Part shown: positions 37,769 to 50,803 of the stretch, piece by piece
Layout of the letters: the number at the start of each line of letters is the position of its first letter
Position numbering within the stretch: position 1 is the first letter of the stretch
Assembly: GCF_019649055.1 (NCBI RefSeq)
Contig: NW_026570243.1
Span: 744,001 to 808,000 of the forward strand
DNA: 64,000 bases
DNA from: Paramacrobiotus metropolitanus
Lineage: Eukaryota; Tardigrada; Eutardigrada; Parachela; Macrobiotidae
Direction of reading: 5' to 3'
Notes under the pieces: model-generated
The model's database searches: none
The model's input: only the letters and a program-made list of their open reading frames with translations
Told to the model about the DNA's origin: nothing
Made by a program: the position numbers and the translations under genes

Positions 37769-40323
37769 AACTAATTTAATAGCGTAAATTTAATAATTAT
37801 GGTTCATACGTTTTAATTTCCGATCGTTGGCCGTTTCGTCGTGAAATGTTTGGAAAAACTCATTTGTTTTGTTTTCTATCAGGTTGACTTGTTTCCTGTA
37901 ACATTATTATTCAGCCCAGGTATTCGTACATTCCTGGATTAAAAAGCCTTAACGCCTTAAGTATTAGCGTTTGATGTCGCATAATGTCATCACCTGAAAC
38001 GGCAAAAAACCAAAAGACTGTTATTTTGCTATCTCAGTATATATCGTATGTGATCAGTTAGTGACCCTTCCCGCTTTAAAAGTCCACCTCGAAATAAAGA
38101 CCATACTGAAGGCTCGTTTTTCCAAAACTCTCCTTTTAACAAAAAAAAAACTTTTTTACCGCAATAGATACCCCGTCCAAAACCCTTGCAAAAAATGGTA
38201 ACGCTGGGTCACTAATCGATGAAATACGGTAAATGTACTCATACTGCAACAAAAACTCTCATATTTCAAGGATTTCCGAAATTTCAAGGATTTCCGAAAT
38301 ATTCCTGGAACTTGGGATTCGTAAAAGTGCTTGATACTTCTACTTCATACTAACAATGTAAAATGCTAATGTTTTTATTATTGTATCGAAACAATTCTGT
38401 TGTATCTCTTTTATACTGTGCAATTATAAGTTTTATAAGACCTCCTCTGTATGCAGTGCTTTACCTGCAAGTCTGCAATAGTGAGCGGAAAACCGGTTTT
38501 TATTCACACCCAATGTGTTAACCACACAGAACAACACTAGTTAAGCTTAAATAACCGATGCGGGCTTTAAAGTAAGTGATGTGTAATCGATTGAGTTGAA
38601 AGATTTTTACAGATGGTACGAAACCCAAACATTCCAACTGAAAAGAAACCGGAAGCGGAAAGCATCGCGTCACTCAGGTGCTGCACGCAGATCGCCGTAC
38701 CGTATCTAGCTCCGAATGTTCCGAAAACTCCGATCAGTACTATTTCTAGCTTTCAAACCGGTTTTGTACTTGGTTTCAAAATGCTAGTATATCTATAGTA
38801 CTTAATTATCAGAGTCCGTGACCATGACATATAGTTTAGAACTTTGGCTTACGTGCTCACTGCCGCGGTTGCAAGAGTTTCACTTTTACCTAGCGATAAC
38901 TTACTGTCATCCAATGACATTAATGATGCGAACTTACGAGTTTTACTTACAAATATTCGACAGAAGTGGATGAATATCTGATTACTGTAACAGATGCTTA
39001 CAATTAGTTTGATACACGTTTATAGTTGTGCCGGATATACTTGATGGGAGGTTATGCCTAATTGCTGTTGTGGATCACTTTGTTTAATGACTACGCCTAT
39101 AAGCAAACCCTGGGAGCGGTATCGGTGTTTTAACGCGCAAAACATGATACGTGAATCAAAGTAATTGATTCGGCATTACCTATTATCACTCCGGAAGATC
39201 GTTTTCTTGTGGCAACTTTGAACTTTGGCGCCGTGGCAGTATTTCGCAAAGTAAGATTTGGAAAATGAAACATATAATTAATTTTGAATTGTCCCGTAAA
39301 ATACAACGGTATAATTTGAAATTAAACAACAAATGGTAAATACTGTAGCTACGGCCACGGGCACACAAATAAGACAACTGATGATAATTTTCCGACTGGG
39401 TTCGATTGTTTTTGTGTAATATTAGTACCTCCCTGGACATGAATCAGGGAGAACACCTGTCCCCACATCAGGTATTGCGATGGCTTACACGCATATACGC
39501 GAAAGCGCTCGCATACGCATACTTACTTCTACTCATACTGATGTGTATGTACGCTCTGTCCTTATACATAAGCGAACGCTTTCGCGCGTGTATGATCCCA
39601 TGCCAGATGTCCCCTGATTCCCTAATACGTGGATAGGTGTCTCCCACCCGGGGAGTGGAGACCACCACCAGGAGCGTGGCCAGGTGCTTCCGTGATTCGT
39701 GGCCAGGATGCATTTCTGTGCTGTTCTGCGCATACCATTGCGAAAAGCTGTGCGAGCGAGGACAGAGTCTTTTGACGTTAATCAAACTTTTATACAACGT
39801 TGCGGAAAATTGGCTAAATATTGAAGCACTGAAGTCGTTAGTAACCGGCAAGAGGATGAGAAGGCATGTAAAAAACAATCCGACAAAACGAAAGGTCACA
39901 CCGTCACACACCACACTCGACGATCAAAAGTCATTGTGCAACTTCAGTATCTCGAAAAGCCATCCATCTTCCAATCCTCCAAAAAAAGCCAGCCATCTTT
40001 CACTGAAAACGATTTAAGGAACGTATATTTCGCCAAATACAGGAAGTATGAATATACGCTAGCCTTTAGCCAGCCACTGCCGGTTAGCAGGGCAGCGGTA
40101 GCCAAGCTGAAGGGATAGACAGGGATAGATAGTGCATGTTGTATTGTATATACTTGCAGCTTGACTACGGGGCAGCTCCGACGCTCGAAAACAGAGAAGA
40201 GGCACGCGATCCGCTGGTCATTATTAGTTTGGGACTTAGGTATAGACACAGCAAACGTCTCTATGGTTTAGGTGGTTTCAGACTTCCAAAAGTAACACCA
40301 AAAAGGTTCGTCGGTTTCTGCAG
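37769..40323. other. Region between OAT copy 1 and the HMG-CoA reductase catalytic exons
   Basis: Contains the 3' flank of OAT copy 1. A candidate exon lies from about 38613 (ACAG before ATG), with a NPNIPTEKKPEAE and RCC segment faintly like the linker that follows the membrane domain of animal HMG-CoA reductase. A second candidate exon of 46 nt spans 39426-39471. I cannot join either of them in phase to 40324. No hydrophobic, membrane-spanning exons are visible in this interval. Confidence 0.3.
39498..39586. repeat. Imperfect inverted repeat (foldback)
   Basis: CGCGAAAGCGCTCGC at 39498-39512 is matched by GCGAACGCTTTCGCG at 39572-39586, inverted and with one mismatch. Weaker pairing extends outward and into the 59-nt loop. 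No target duplication was found. Confidence 0.6.
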
Positions 40324-42798
40324 GGGCATCGTGCTGGCATCAATGTGTTGAAAGAGCACTTGTTTTGTACTGAAGTACCGAATCCGATAAAACGCCGAAA
40401 AGACATGCCAGCTTCACCGGTCAATCGTTTCGGTTCGCAGAGCACCGATGTTCTGCAGAATCAAGGCAATAGTACTCGTGGAACACAGTGTGGAAGGCAG
40501 TTCACTATCGGGGATAATGCTGATGATGAGCCATGTAGAACAGATCTCCCTTCCGAAACATTTGGCATGCAAACACAAACCGGCATGGATACGGAAGGCG
40601 GCGTAATAACAGCTCCGGCTAATCTACTAAACGCTCCAGTTCCTGTAACGGTATGTGATTTTTAAAAAGCTTGGTCTAGAGTCTCTACTCGAGTAGACAT
40701 TCGGAGGGCGCAGACTTTAAATTTATCCAGCTGACTGAATTCGCTAAGAAATGTTTTAATATCGTAACCAACATATTTTTATAAAAATATCTGCGATTTC
40801 AGAAAATCGAAAAGTTGACGGACGAAGAAATCCTCCTGTTGATAAAAGCTAAGAAATTACGACAGTATAAACTGGAGGAGGAATTAAAAGATCTTCAGCG
40901 CGCGGTGTGTATTCGTCGGTCCCTGATTCTGGCGGATTTAGTCGATAAAACCGCACTGGAGAATTTACCCTTTAAGGATTACGATTATTCTCTCGTAAGT
41001 GCTACAATGTCATAGACACTGAGCACCGTCTAACGCCATTTACACCAGAAAATTTAAGGCATATAGACTATATTAGATTTCTTAATTCATACCTTCTCAG
41101 CAAAATTTTGCATTATTGATAAAAACACCAACTGTAAATCACAACACGGCTTAATCGATATTAAAATTACAATGGTTTTAATGGTTTACTGAGTAGACGT
41201 CATGGGCTGATAGCCTGGTATATCCGCACCAATGTTGAACGAATTGTAAACTGCAAAGTTTTGCAAAGTTATATACCGTAAATTGTAAAGCTGGTACCGT
41301 ATATACTGTAATTATATCTACTCCATATCAACAGCCTTATTTCGCGCGATGTAACTTAAGAGCTAAAAATTGCAGGTCAAAGGAAGTTGCTGTGAAAATG
41401 TCATCGGATACATCCCGGTACCCGTTGGCGTTGCTGGACCCTTGCTGTTAGATGGCCAGTCGTACTGGGTAATCTTCAACGTCAAGCGATGTTGAATTCC
41501 TAAATTTACATCAGAAATCTGCTCATCTGTTGCGGACTGCTTTTAGGTCCCGATGGCCACAACCGAAGGCTGTATTGTAGCATCAGCCAGCCGCGGTTGC
41601 CGAGCCATTTCCTTGTCTGGCGGGGCGCATACTGAATTGATCAACGACGGAATGACACGAGCGCCGTTGCTCCAGTTTCCCGGTATCGTCGGAGCCCGAG
41701 AAGGTGCGAGTCTATCGCTGACTGCAATACTCGGTGCCTTAAAACGATGTAAAAATTTCTAGCGAAAACGTGGATAGCTGGGGAAGGATTCAGCGCACTG
41801 AAAGACGCTTTCGATAGAACGTCGCGGTTTGCCCGACTGCAGAGTGTGTTTACGGAGGTTGTGGGACGGCAGTTACATCTGCGGCTGCAGGCTACGACAG
41901 GCGACGCTATGGGGATGAACATGCTGGGTAAAGGCACGGAAAATGCGTTGCACGTACTCCGGGAGAAATTCCCCGCAGTGCGGGTACTTTCGTTAAGTGG
42001 GAATCTGTGCACGGATAAGAAGCCGTCGGCTATCAACTGTATTTTGGGGCGCGGTAAATCCGTGCTTTGCGAGGCGGTCATCACCCAGGATGTGCTGAAA
42101 AATGTTTTGAAAACGTCGGCGGAGGCACTGGTTGAACTGAATGTCAAGAAAAATTTGGTGGGGTCGGCGGTGGCAGGAAGTATCGGTGGATGCAACGCAC
42201 ACGCTGCCAATATGGTAGCATCCGTCTTTTTAGCCACTGGTCAGGACGTTGCGCAGGTGGTCGAGAGTTCGGCATGCCTGGTACAAATGGAACCGCACTG
42301 TGATGATCCAGCAAACCTGCATATTACGTGCACGATGCCGTGTTTGGAAGTCGGCACCGTGGGCGGTGGGACGAATCTACCGGCGCAAGCGGCTTGCTTG
42401 AAGGTACATCTTGTAAATAATTTCAGTTACCTTGATTGTGTAGCTGGTCATCTTTAAATGATTTTAGCTGTTGAACGTGCAAGGGCCTTCGCCGATGCAA
42501 CCGGGAGCTAATGCCGAGAAGCTAGCGCGCGTGATTTGTGGTGCAGTATTAGCGGCAGAATTATCCTTGCTCGCGGCTCTTACGTCTGGGGATTTGATCG
42601 AAAGTCATATGAGACACAACAGGTGAGCACTGGAACATTCCTTGAATGAATTTTTGACAATGTAACACTAAAGTTGAAATGTAACCTTCTAGATCCAAGT
42701 TGAATATGTCGTACCCGACAGCGACCACGGGATCGCCGATGCAGCATTCACTGGCTTCCTCTCCGGATCCAGAAGTGGCGTGCCAATCTGGACCATGA
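40324..42798 (+). CDS. HMGCR: 3-hydroxy-3-methylglutaryl-CoA reductase, linker and catalytic domain (class I)
   Basis: Exons 40324-40650, 40803-40994, 41376-41468, 41547-41703, 41763-42403, 42468-42622 and 42693-42798 join in phase to about 556 residues. The enzyme reduces HMG-CoA to mevalonate with NADPH, the committed step of isoprenoid synthesis. The first exon is a polar linker. Then [15 protein letters not shown] and AVCIRRSL open the catalytic core; [17 protein letters not shown] and [13 protein letters not shown] carry the catalytic Glu; GDAMGMNM and [13 protein letters not shown] carry the Lys; GQDVAQVV carries the Asp; [12 protein letters not shown] follows; and [10 protein letters not shown] has the catalytic His and the Ser phosphorylated by AMPK in vertebrates. 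The catalytic set is complete. The N-terminal membrane and sterol-sensing domain is not found upstream. One intron (41704-41762) is only 59 nt. Confidence 0.93.
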
Positions 42799-43676
42799 CA
42801 ATCTTTGTTCTTTTGAGATTACAACCGGCAAAAACCAACCTCCTGGGCTACGAACTGATATATTTCTGTTCTGTTTACAATTGGCTGTTGCGGCATCAGA
42901 GATCGTAAAAGCGAAGCCGAGGCCTACAGGTTTTTTTAGAGGCGCAACATTGCTGCTTGTACATATTGTCAGTACGGTAGTATCCTACCATGACTTCTTA
43001 CTTAATGCTTAAAATTATTAAAAGTATCGAAGTCTCGTACATTTCTACCGCAAAGCGCAAATGCCTATGTACGTATGGCTTTACTGGGAAGGGCACCACT
43101 GCAGTTCCATTGTATGTACAGTATCATAATTTATGAAAACAACTTTCTACCATGGACAGTCAATTAATTGTTCCTGCATGGAAGAGAGAAATACTGCTGT
43201 TTAACTTGCACCTCCCTTAATTGCGAACAGATACACGATTGTTCTGATTGATTAACCTACCATGTTATAGACATAAGGAAATCAATACGTTTTGTGGTTG
43301 TGTAATACTTGTTTTGTTTAATACACTACAGGTATATATTTATATAACATGCATATGTTAACAGCTTTCGACCGTGCACAGCTTTCCAAGAGTGTCAAAA
43401 TAAAACAATACCCACGTGTGATACACATACTGTTAAAATAATATGGCCGTCTAGCTAGTGACATGAAATGAATAAAACGTAAGAAATTTTTTGTAATTAT
43501 ACCGTCTATATGTAGGTTTTTCTATATAGATATACTTGGGCATGTGATCGATCACTCATTTGTTTCCGCCCTCGCGGCATATGATATTGTATTTAATGAA
43601 GAATAACGTATTCCCAAGAAACACAGAAGTACATATGTTTGTGATGTTTATGCTTCCCTTCCACTGAATGGCATTA
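42799..43676. other. 3' flank of HMG-CoA reductase
   Basis: AT-rich untranslated and intergenic DNA. A possible polyadenylation signal, AATAAA, lies near 43400. No further gene is seen. Confidence 0.4.
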
Positions 43677-44616
43677 TGGGTGGTCAAAATCTTCTGTGTA
43701 ATCGATGCATGTAGCGTAAAGGCCAGAACAAGTAAAACAACCCGATGAATCAGCCAAAAAGCTGTCAATAAATGATAAGACGAGTATGTTTGCGTGCCAG
43801 GAAAGAAACTGACCACCAAAGTGAAAACAAAAGTTACTTTTAATGCAAAATGCGGCGCCACATGAACTAGTCTGCATCATGTCCCGGCATAACGAAGACA
43901 TCGCTGCGCCTGTCACGCTGCAGCTATTCTTTATTTGCGAGGCGTTCAAAAATTAATTGCACGTGTATAAATTACAGTAGTGGCAATAACTGTTGTGATT
44001 TCTGCAATGGCACCACCATCTAAAAGGCAGAAATTTCTTAATCTATGCGACAAAAAGATTATCAGTTTAAAGATCGAATAGTCAATCAATGATGAAACGG
44101 AGCAAGCCTTGTTAGAAAGCGATTCCGAAAGCACCAGCGATAGCGATTTTGATGCGCTTGAATCAGAAGACGACGATGTTGAGTTCATGTTGAAATTTAA
44201 AGTGTGTCTCCAGAGCCGTCGTTATTTAAGCCGGCAACAAATGCAAAGTGAAAGTCAAACAGACTGAAATGCAAAATATGCTGGTAATTCCGTAATTAAT
44301 CACGCAAGCGACATATCAGATCATTACATATGAAATTGTACAAATCCATTGTATACAGTTGTTGGCAAAATGTTGACAACGTTAACAAAGAACTCTGCTG
44401 GCTGACAAATTATACGTGTGTATGTCTGGGTAAGTAATGGTTGCGCTTCGATATCGAAGCGCAACGCTTACATGGAAGAGTAAGCTGATAACCCATCCCA
44501 GAATTCTTGTTTACGAATGAGCACGTTTGCTTGTTTACGCGCCGTTGACTCACGCTTTTTACCCAACTGCCGCGCAAACTGCCGCGTAAAGAATACACAG
44601 AGATTTTGACCACCCA
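43677..44616 (+). mobile_element. Decayed Tc1/mariner-like or other TIR transposon
   Basis: The ends are inverted repeats: TGGGTGGTCAAAATCTTCTG at 43677 and the reverse complement of AGATTTTGACCACCCA ending at 44616, matching over about 20 bp with one gap. TA lies immediately outside both ends, the target site of the Tc1/mariner/pogo group. The 940-bp interior has a broken plus-strand frame from about 44007 beginning APPSKRQKFLNLCDKK, followed by a stop and an acidic Ser/Asp/Glu-rich stretch. The acidic stretch is also reminiscent of piggyBac N-termini, so the family is uncertain. Confidence 0.6.
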
Positions 44617-45832
44617 TATTGTGCATGAACTTCCATCAAACGAAAACGAAAACAAACGAAAAACGTGAAACTCCTGCAGGCCAGATCTAGATACAAATAT
44701 TATCGGCCCACTTCGTATGAATGAACTTCATTTTATAAAAATGCAGTTTTTTTTGCAAAGAGTTGCACTCTGGTCCAAAATCAATAATTAATTTATAAGC
44801 CGTCCGTGTAAGGGCAGCCTTATTTAGCAAGGAAGCCGGAACGTTTGCGCGGACAAAGGTGAACCGCTTGTGTAGCGGGGAAGTAGCTCGCAGCATAGAT
44901 TCAGCACCGATTTAATTACAGATAAATACGTATTATCTTTTGTTTATCTGCCTCACAAGCCCACTGGTCATGTGCTCGTTGTTATCACGGATGCGATCGT
45001 TTGTATTTTACGATAACAATTTGGTAAGGCGCTACGTTAACGAGGTATGGATTGCATCAGCAATCGCACAGGAAGCAAATGGTAAACGCGAGCGTACGTA
45101 TACGTTGTGCGTATGAATCCGCTGTACTCGTATGTATTCAAAAATTAGACGCATGAAACGTTGCATTTAACAACGACAGGTGTACGTACGTGAAGTCGGT
45201 GAACTAATCATTATACTGATCGTGCGGTGTAACATCCGGATTCCGGGATCAGAGTGACCGGCATTTGTGCAAATTAAAAACGTTACTCGTATGTAATCAA
45301 CATAATTAGGTTATCCTTTGAAATTTTTGAATAAATCATTCTTCGAAATGAAAAAATTCTACTCCACCGGTAGAAGTTAGGCACTCAAGGGCCGAAAACA
45401 GTACCTTGTACGTGGCAGTCAAAAACATCGATCTCATTAATTTCGTTTTGAATCTACTGTAGCACGCTGCGTATACGTACGCAGTGTACTTACGCAGCGA
45501 TGCACTTGTGCGTCATTGTACGCTATTGGGCCTGGATGTGTTAATACTGTACAGTGCATATCGCCGCCAGCAATTCTTCATTGCGCGCTGTTCTTTCGGA
45601 AGCGTTCGCCTTGACTCGACAAGCCATTGTTCATGATATCTCATAAAAAGCCTCATATCGTTTTATTACCACTGTTTTATTTTCTGGCGTTTATTGCAAA
45701 CTGTGAGCGGTATTTTCTCCTGTGCACGATCCTCGCGGAAGCCAATCTCATCCGTTTTCTCCATGCTGTGCGTGCTGCTGGCCTTCGACTGTCGAACGTT
45801 GATTATTTCGCTTGACCATTATCGGCGCAAAA
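44617..45832. other. Intergenic region upstream of OAT copy 2
   Basis: No supported exon. The 62-codon frame at 45627-45815 stops before the OAT start codon. Probable promoter and 5' UTR of copy 2. Confidence 0.4.
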
Positions 45833-48800
45833 ATGCCATCTTCCTCTCCTGCAAACGATAGCCAGATCATTCGGGCGGCTCGTTTTACCGCCGGACACGA
45901 CGACGAAGATGGTCTGTCTCAAGAAGACTACATCCAGCGCGAACTGAAGTAAATCAATCAATGGTGTTTTTCAGCGCTGCTACGATTGTGATCGAGCAGC
46001 CGATTGTGGTAACGCGCGTGTTTTCCAGGTATAACTGCCATAATTATCACCCAATTCCGGTTGTGCTTGCCCGCGGAGAAGGTAAGGCATGCTTTCTGCT
46101 CAGCTGATTTTACGATGTTGCGCATAATTCATAATCGACACGGGAAAATTTATTCATTCTTTGAGCGACTTAATTATTAAATCTATCCTGTAGCCGTAAG
46201 CAATTTATTTTATTACAATAATTATGATGCAAATTGCAAATTACCTGAAATTTTTTTATTCCAGCATAAATTAACGGTAAGATATTTAAACGGCTTTGTA
46301 TTGCAGCTGGCTGATAATTTTAATTGTTTGGATATTATAAAAAATATAAAAAAGTACAAAAATACAAATATGTCTAACTGGAAGCCAGTAATGTAGCACT
46401 TTGAAAATACTTCGTGAAATCAGCATAGAATACGGATGCACTATAGATTTTTGGTATAGAAACCTGCTGAAAAAAAATGGATAATTTTCAATAATTCGCA
46501 GTTAACCTTGCGCGCCTTATAGCGAGTAAATGCTTTGTATGGTTGTGCAGGCGTGCATCTTTGGGATACGGATGGACGCCGGTATTATGACTTCCTGAGC
46601 GCATACAGCGCTGTCAATCAGGGTCATTCTCATCCCAAGATTCTCAAAGCTCTCGTTGATCAAGCGAGCGTGCTAACGCTAACAAGCCGGGCATTTTACA
46701 ACGATGTTTTGGGTAAGAAATGCTCAGTCAATTAGCCAATTTTTTTTCCGGAATTTACCTAACAAGAGATTTTGTAAGACATTAAGGGTGCATTAAAATG
46801 ATTACAGTAAATTTGAAAAGGGTGCATTATAGTATATTTGAATCTGGGGTGTGGTAATTTATTGGTTTCGAATTTTTTGGATTGAAACATCTGAACATCG
46901 TGACCGTCTAGTAAGTATTAAGTAATTCTAGTATCTTTACAGTTTACATTACAAAAGTGTGATAATCTAGAAATGCTAAGGAAAAATAAAATGGTGAAGT
47001 ATATTTTAGTTCGGCAAGCTTACGTTTCCATCTTTCCGAGTTTTTTCGTAGAAGTCTTTCTTGTCAAGGAGTAATGGTTCGGTAATTTGATTCGAAGTGC
47101 ATTACTGCCTTTGATGCTCTGGGACAATCGTAATTGATTCAGTTTGGCTGCCTCTTTTGGGTTATCTCTCTCACGGTCTTTGCGATCAGTTTCTTTTTCT
47201 CGGAACTTGAAGATCGGGAACAACGTGACCATAAATTAATTGCTTTTGCGGCATGCACACTAATCGTGGAATCACGTGAGCTTAGGTAGCGGTTGTATAT
47301 GCGTGCCAAAACGATCGCAGTGCCAAAACATATACGAATATAAATAATATGGGTTCACTTAAAAAAATGTATGCGGCGCTAACATTTGTTATATTATATT
47401 TTAAATAAAAAGTGATTCTCTGGAGGCTCACGGCTGAAGTACTCGTATAATAAGCCTAACTCATTTGAGCTGATTAAATTGCTACCATACTATGCGGATT
47501 GAAATTGATATGCACTTACATTTACAGCTAGGTGTTTTACCACCTAAACTATTTTCATTTATGCTTTCTCATTTTTTAAAAACCATGTCCAGACAGATGT
47601 GGTACTGTATCTGTTATTATTATGAATCTGCTATTTGCAACAACCGGTTCAATTTCGCATTCTCCGGTTCGCCCGTTTTGCGATTGCTAGTTGTTTTTGC
47701 GTTATGATATGTTTACTACCTTGATTTCGCTTTTTAGGAGAGTATGCGGAAAAGATCACTGCGTTATTCGGGTACGATAAGGTGTTGCCAATGAATACCG
47801 GTATGTTTGGTAGCCGAACTATTTTAGTAATCAGATTTTGATCGGAATTCTTTCATTAAGGCGTGGAAGCTAATGAAACCGCGTGCAAACTGGCACGACG
47901 ATGGGGCTACAGAGTGAAAAAGATCCCGGATAACGAGGCCGTTATCGTCTTCGCAGAAGGGAATTTCTGTGGCAGGACTATGGCGGCCATTTCCGCTTCG
48001 ACGGATCCGGTCAGCTATGCCGGTTTCGGGCCCTACATGCCTGGATTCCATATCATTCCATACAACAATCTAACGGCCTTGGAGGTGTGTGCGAGTATGA
48101 TAAGATAGCATTGTTCTGGAAAATATACAATTATATAATCGCGCACATGTTTAACCTTTGCTTCATGGTTTCTTCGCCAAAAAATTTTATCAGTTTTCTT
48201 AGGTTTCTTAGCCAAAGATGTCTGGTTAGCTGAGTTAAGAAATAATGTTGCTATAACAAAATTCAAGTTATCAAAGACGATTTTGACAAAATTAGCGTAT
48301 GCTCGACTGAAATATTAGTGAACTGCTAAAAGAAAAATCTTTTCGAACATGCGGTTGGTTCAGATTATTAGTACAGATACTCCTGCATGGACAAAAGAAT
48401 TATTATACGAGTACTGTAACAGAAAAAAATGGCCTTTTTCGAGCACTGGAAAATTACGCTTATTATATACACTTTAACATGTACGGGATAAATGCTTTAC
48501 AAAAATGCGCTTTGTATTAATTCATCCATGGCATCCGGCCAAAGGTAAACATCCGTTCCATATTCTGCAGGAAGCTTGTCAACACCCCAACGTTTGCGCC
48601 TTCATCGTCGAGCCGATTCAGGGTGAAGCCGGAATAATCGTCCCCGATGAAGGTTACTTGAAGGGCGTGCGGGAGATCTGCACCAAATACAACGTTCTTT
48701 TCATCGCCGACGAAATCCAGACGGGACTAGGCCGCACTGGAAGGTTAGCACACACGATATCCTATTACAGTGGTTATATAACCGCTGATCGATTGATGCA

Positions 48801-50803
48801 GCCGTAATGGACTGCGGAGACATTATTTGTCTGTAATGGAATGCGGGATTATCAAGAGGATAGCTTGTTTTTCTTTCCGCCGCATGTCGGTGTGTCAAGG
48901 TCGCCGGGAATACATATCGATTGCACTTTACGGGAACAAATGCGGCTTGATTTCGGTTGGTTGGTCTTAACTATGCCATTATATTTGTAGGCGGCTGTGC
49001 TGCGATCATGAAGGGGTTCGGCCCGATATTATTACGCTGGGTAAAGCGCTATCCGGAGGGATCATGCCGGTAAGAACAGCGGGAAATGGGGATGATTTAT
49101 TCGGTTTCAGATAGATAGTCATTGATATGCTGCAAAAAACAACAGAGTTTAAAATTTTCCAGGCTGATTTCTGGAACCTGTAGTTGTTGACAAATAATGG
49201 AGTAATGGTATTGAAAAAATATTTGGGTTAATTTTTAATTTACCTTTGTAAAAAGGCCTTGCAACCAGTTTGCAATAAAATATTTGTGTTCTGCAGTTTC
49301 TTTCTCCATTTGTATGAGTAACTTTTTCTATAGTGGCAGCGTATAAGCAATTGAAATTTCTGAAAGCTTAGGATTTTTTAACTACAATGCATACAACATA
49401 CCAGGATACTGCAACGAATCGAGGAATCAATTTAACAGTATTGGTAGTTTGTGTTTTACGATGTAGTGATAGCAAGAACTTACTGCATTCAGTCAATTGT
49501 TGCGCACTGTACGCAAGTGAGCTTATTTTTCATGTTTAAAGTTTGCCAGTGATTTTTCCGGCTTTGAACGGTGCACGAAAATATTTTTGAGAGTTTGAAC
49601 CTAACTGGGCAGTGAACCCTGGATTAATGCTCCATATTTCTATTGCACGGTGCAAATTGCGCACAAGACATCAGAATATCTGTGACCATTTTCATGTTTT
49701 TCAGATAGTGTTGCATTATGACACTAATTGCTTTGGAATTTTACTGCTCGTATCGTGTATTGCGGGCGCATTTTAAGCCATCTGGTGACTTTGTTGGTTG
49801 CTAATATGCTAAACGCGCGTCATTCTGCATGACATACGATAAAAGCGTCGGCTCTCTTTATTGACTTTGTTAGCGTTTTTGTTATTAATTATAGGTTTCG
49901 GCAGTTCTGGCCGATAACGAGGTAATGTTGACGATTAAACCCGGCGAACACGGTTCGACATATGGCGGAAATCCGTTGGCATGTCGCGTGGCTCTGGCTG
50001 CTCTGGACGTTTTGGAGAACGAGCACCTAGCGGCACGAGCGGACAAGCTGGGTCATCGGTTGCGCGAAGAACTCAAGGCCAATTTGCCCTCGGATATCGT
50101 TACGTGTGTGCGCGGAAAAGGCTTGATGAACGCGATCGTCATAGCGCCACGTGAGTTAATTAATCGCAGTGGTAAATGTTCTGCTTTTAATAATTTTGTC
50201 GTAAAATTTTGAACCGCTTAGCGTGTGGAAGTACCGTATGTTTTCTTTGGAGTCCATTTTTCTCCATACGTTTTAGTGAAAGTCTTTGCAAAGGGTTGCG
50301 TTGCGGCGAGGTCTTCCTTACTATAAGCTCCATACTTTTGAGATGGTAAACTTGCTTAAAAAATTGCTTGTAACCATAAATCGCTACGTCTTTCTTATAC
50401 TAATTAAGAAAGATTAGTGGGAGCTATTGTACACTGAATGATCCAGGTTTGCTAAGCAGCAGCCGCTGTACTACAATTCGCAGCCATTAATGTCAGAGTG
50501 TGCAGTTTTATCTTTTGGTTTCTCTTCGACGCCGACAATGATATCATCATATATATATTAATATATATATATATATAACAGCATCGCTAATTTCAAAATT
50601 TACTGTGAAATAGAATGTTATTTCAATTATTTTCAGAATACGATGCCTGGGACGTGTGCATCCGGCTGAAAGACAACGGTCTGCTGGCCAAACCCACCCA
50701 TGGCGATATTATCCGTCTGGCACCACCACTGATTATGACGGACGAAGAACTCAGCGAATGCGTAGAAATCATCAAGAAGACAATCTTTTCCTACAAGAAA
50801 TAA
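45833..50803 (+). CDS. OAT: Ornithine aminotransferase, copy 2 (intact)
   Basis: Exons 45833-45948, 46029-46081, 46551-46712, 47738-47800, 47861-48084, 48571-48743, 48991-49069, 49895-50150 and 50637-50803 join in phase to 430 residues, the usual family length. All expected motifs are present: [19 protein letters not shown] at the N-side, [16 protein letters not shown], a full [14 protein letters not shown] exon 4, [36 protein letters not shown] with the PLP-binding Lys, [14 protein letters not shown], and [15 protein letters not shown] with the substrate-carboxylate Arg. Family knowledge places OAT in the mitochondrial matrix, joining ornithine, glutamate and proline metabolism. The first exon is Ser/Asp/Glu-containing and does not look like a typical presequence. 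The upstream TGA in the exon-1 frame supports the ATG at 45833. Confidence 0.95.
50548..50577. repeat. AT dinucleotide microsatellite
   Basis: About 30 bp of alternating A and T with one interruption, in the last intron of OAT copy 2. Confidence 0.85.

Noticed and set aside
43556-44188. Overlapping minus-strand frames of 80-100 codons
   Set aside because: They overlap the decayed transposon. The plus strand carries the more convincing, broken, acidic frame.
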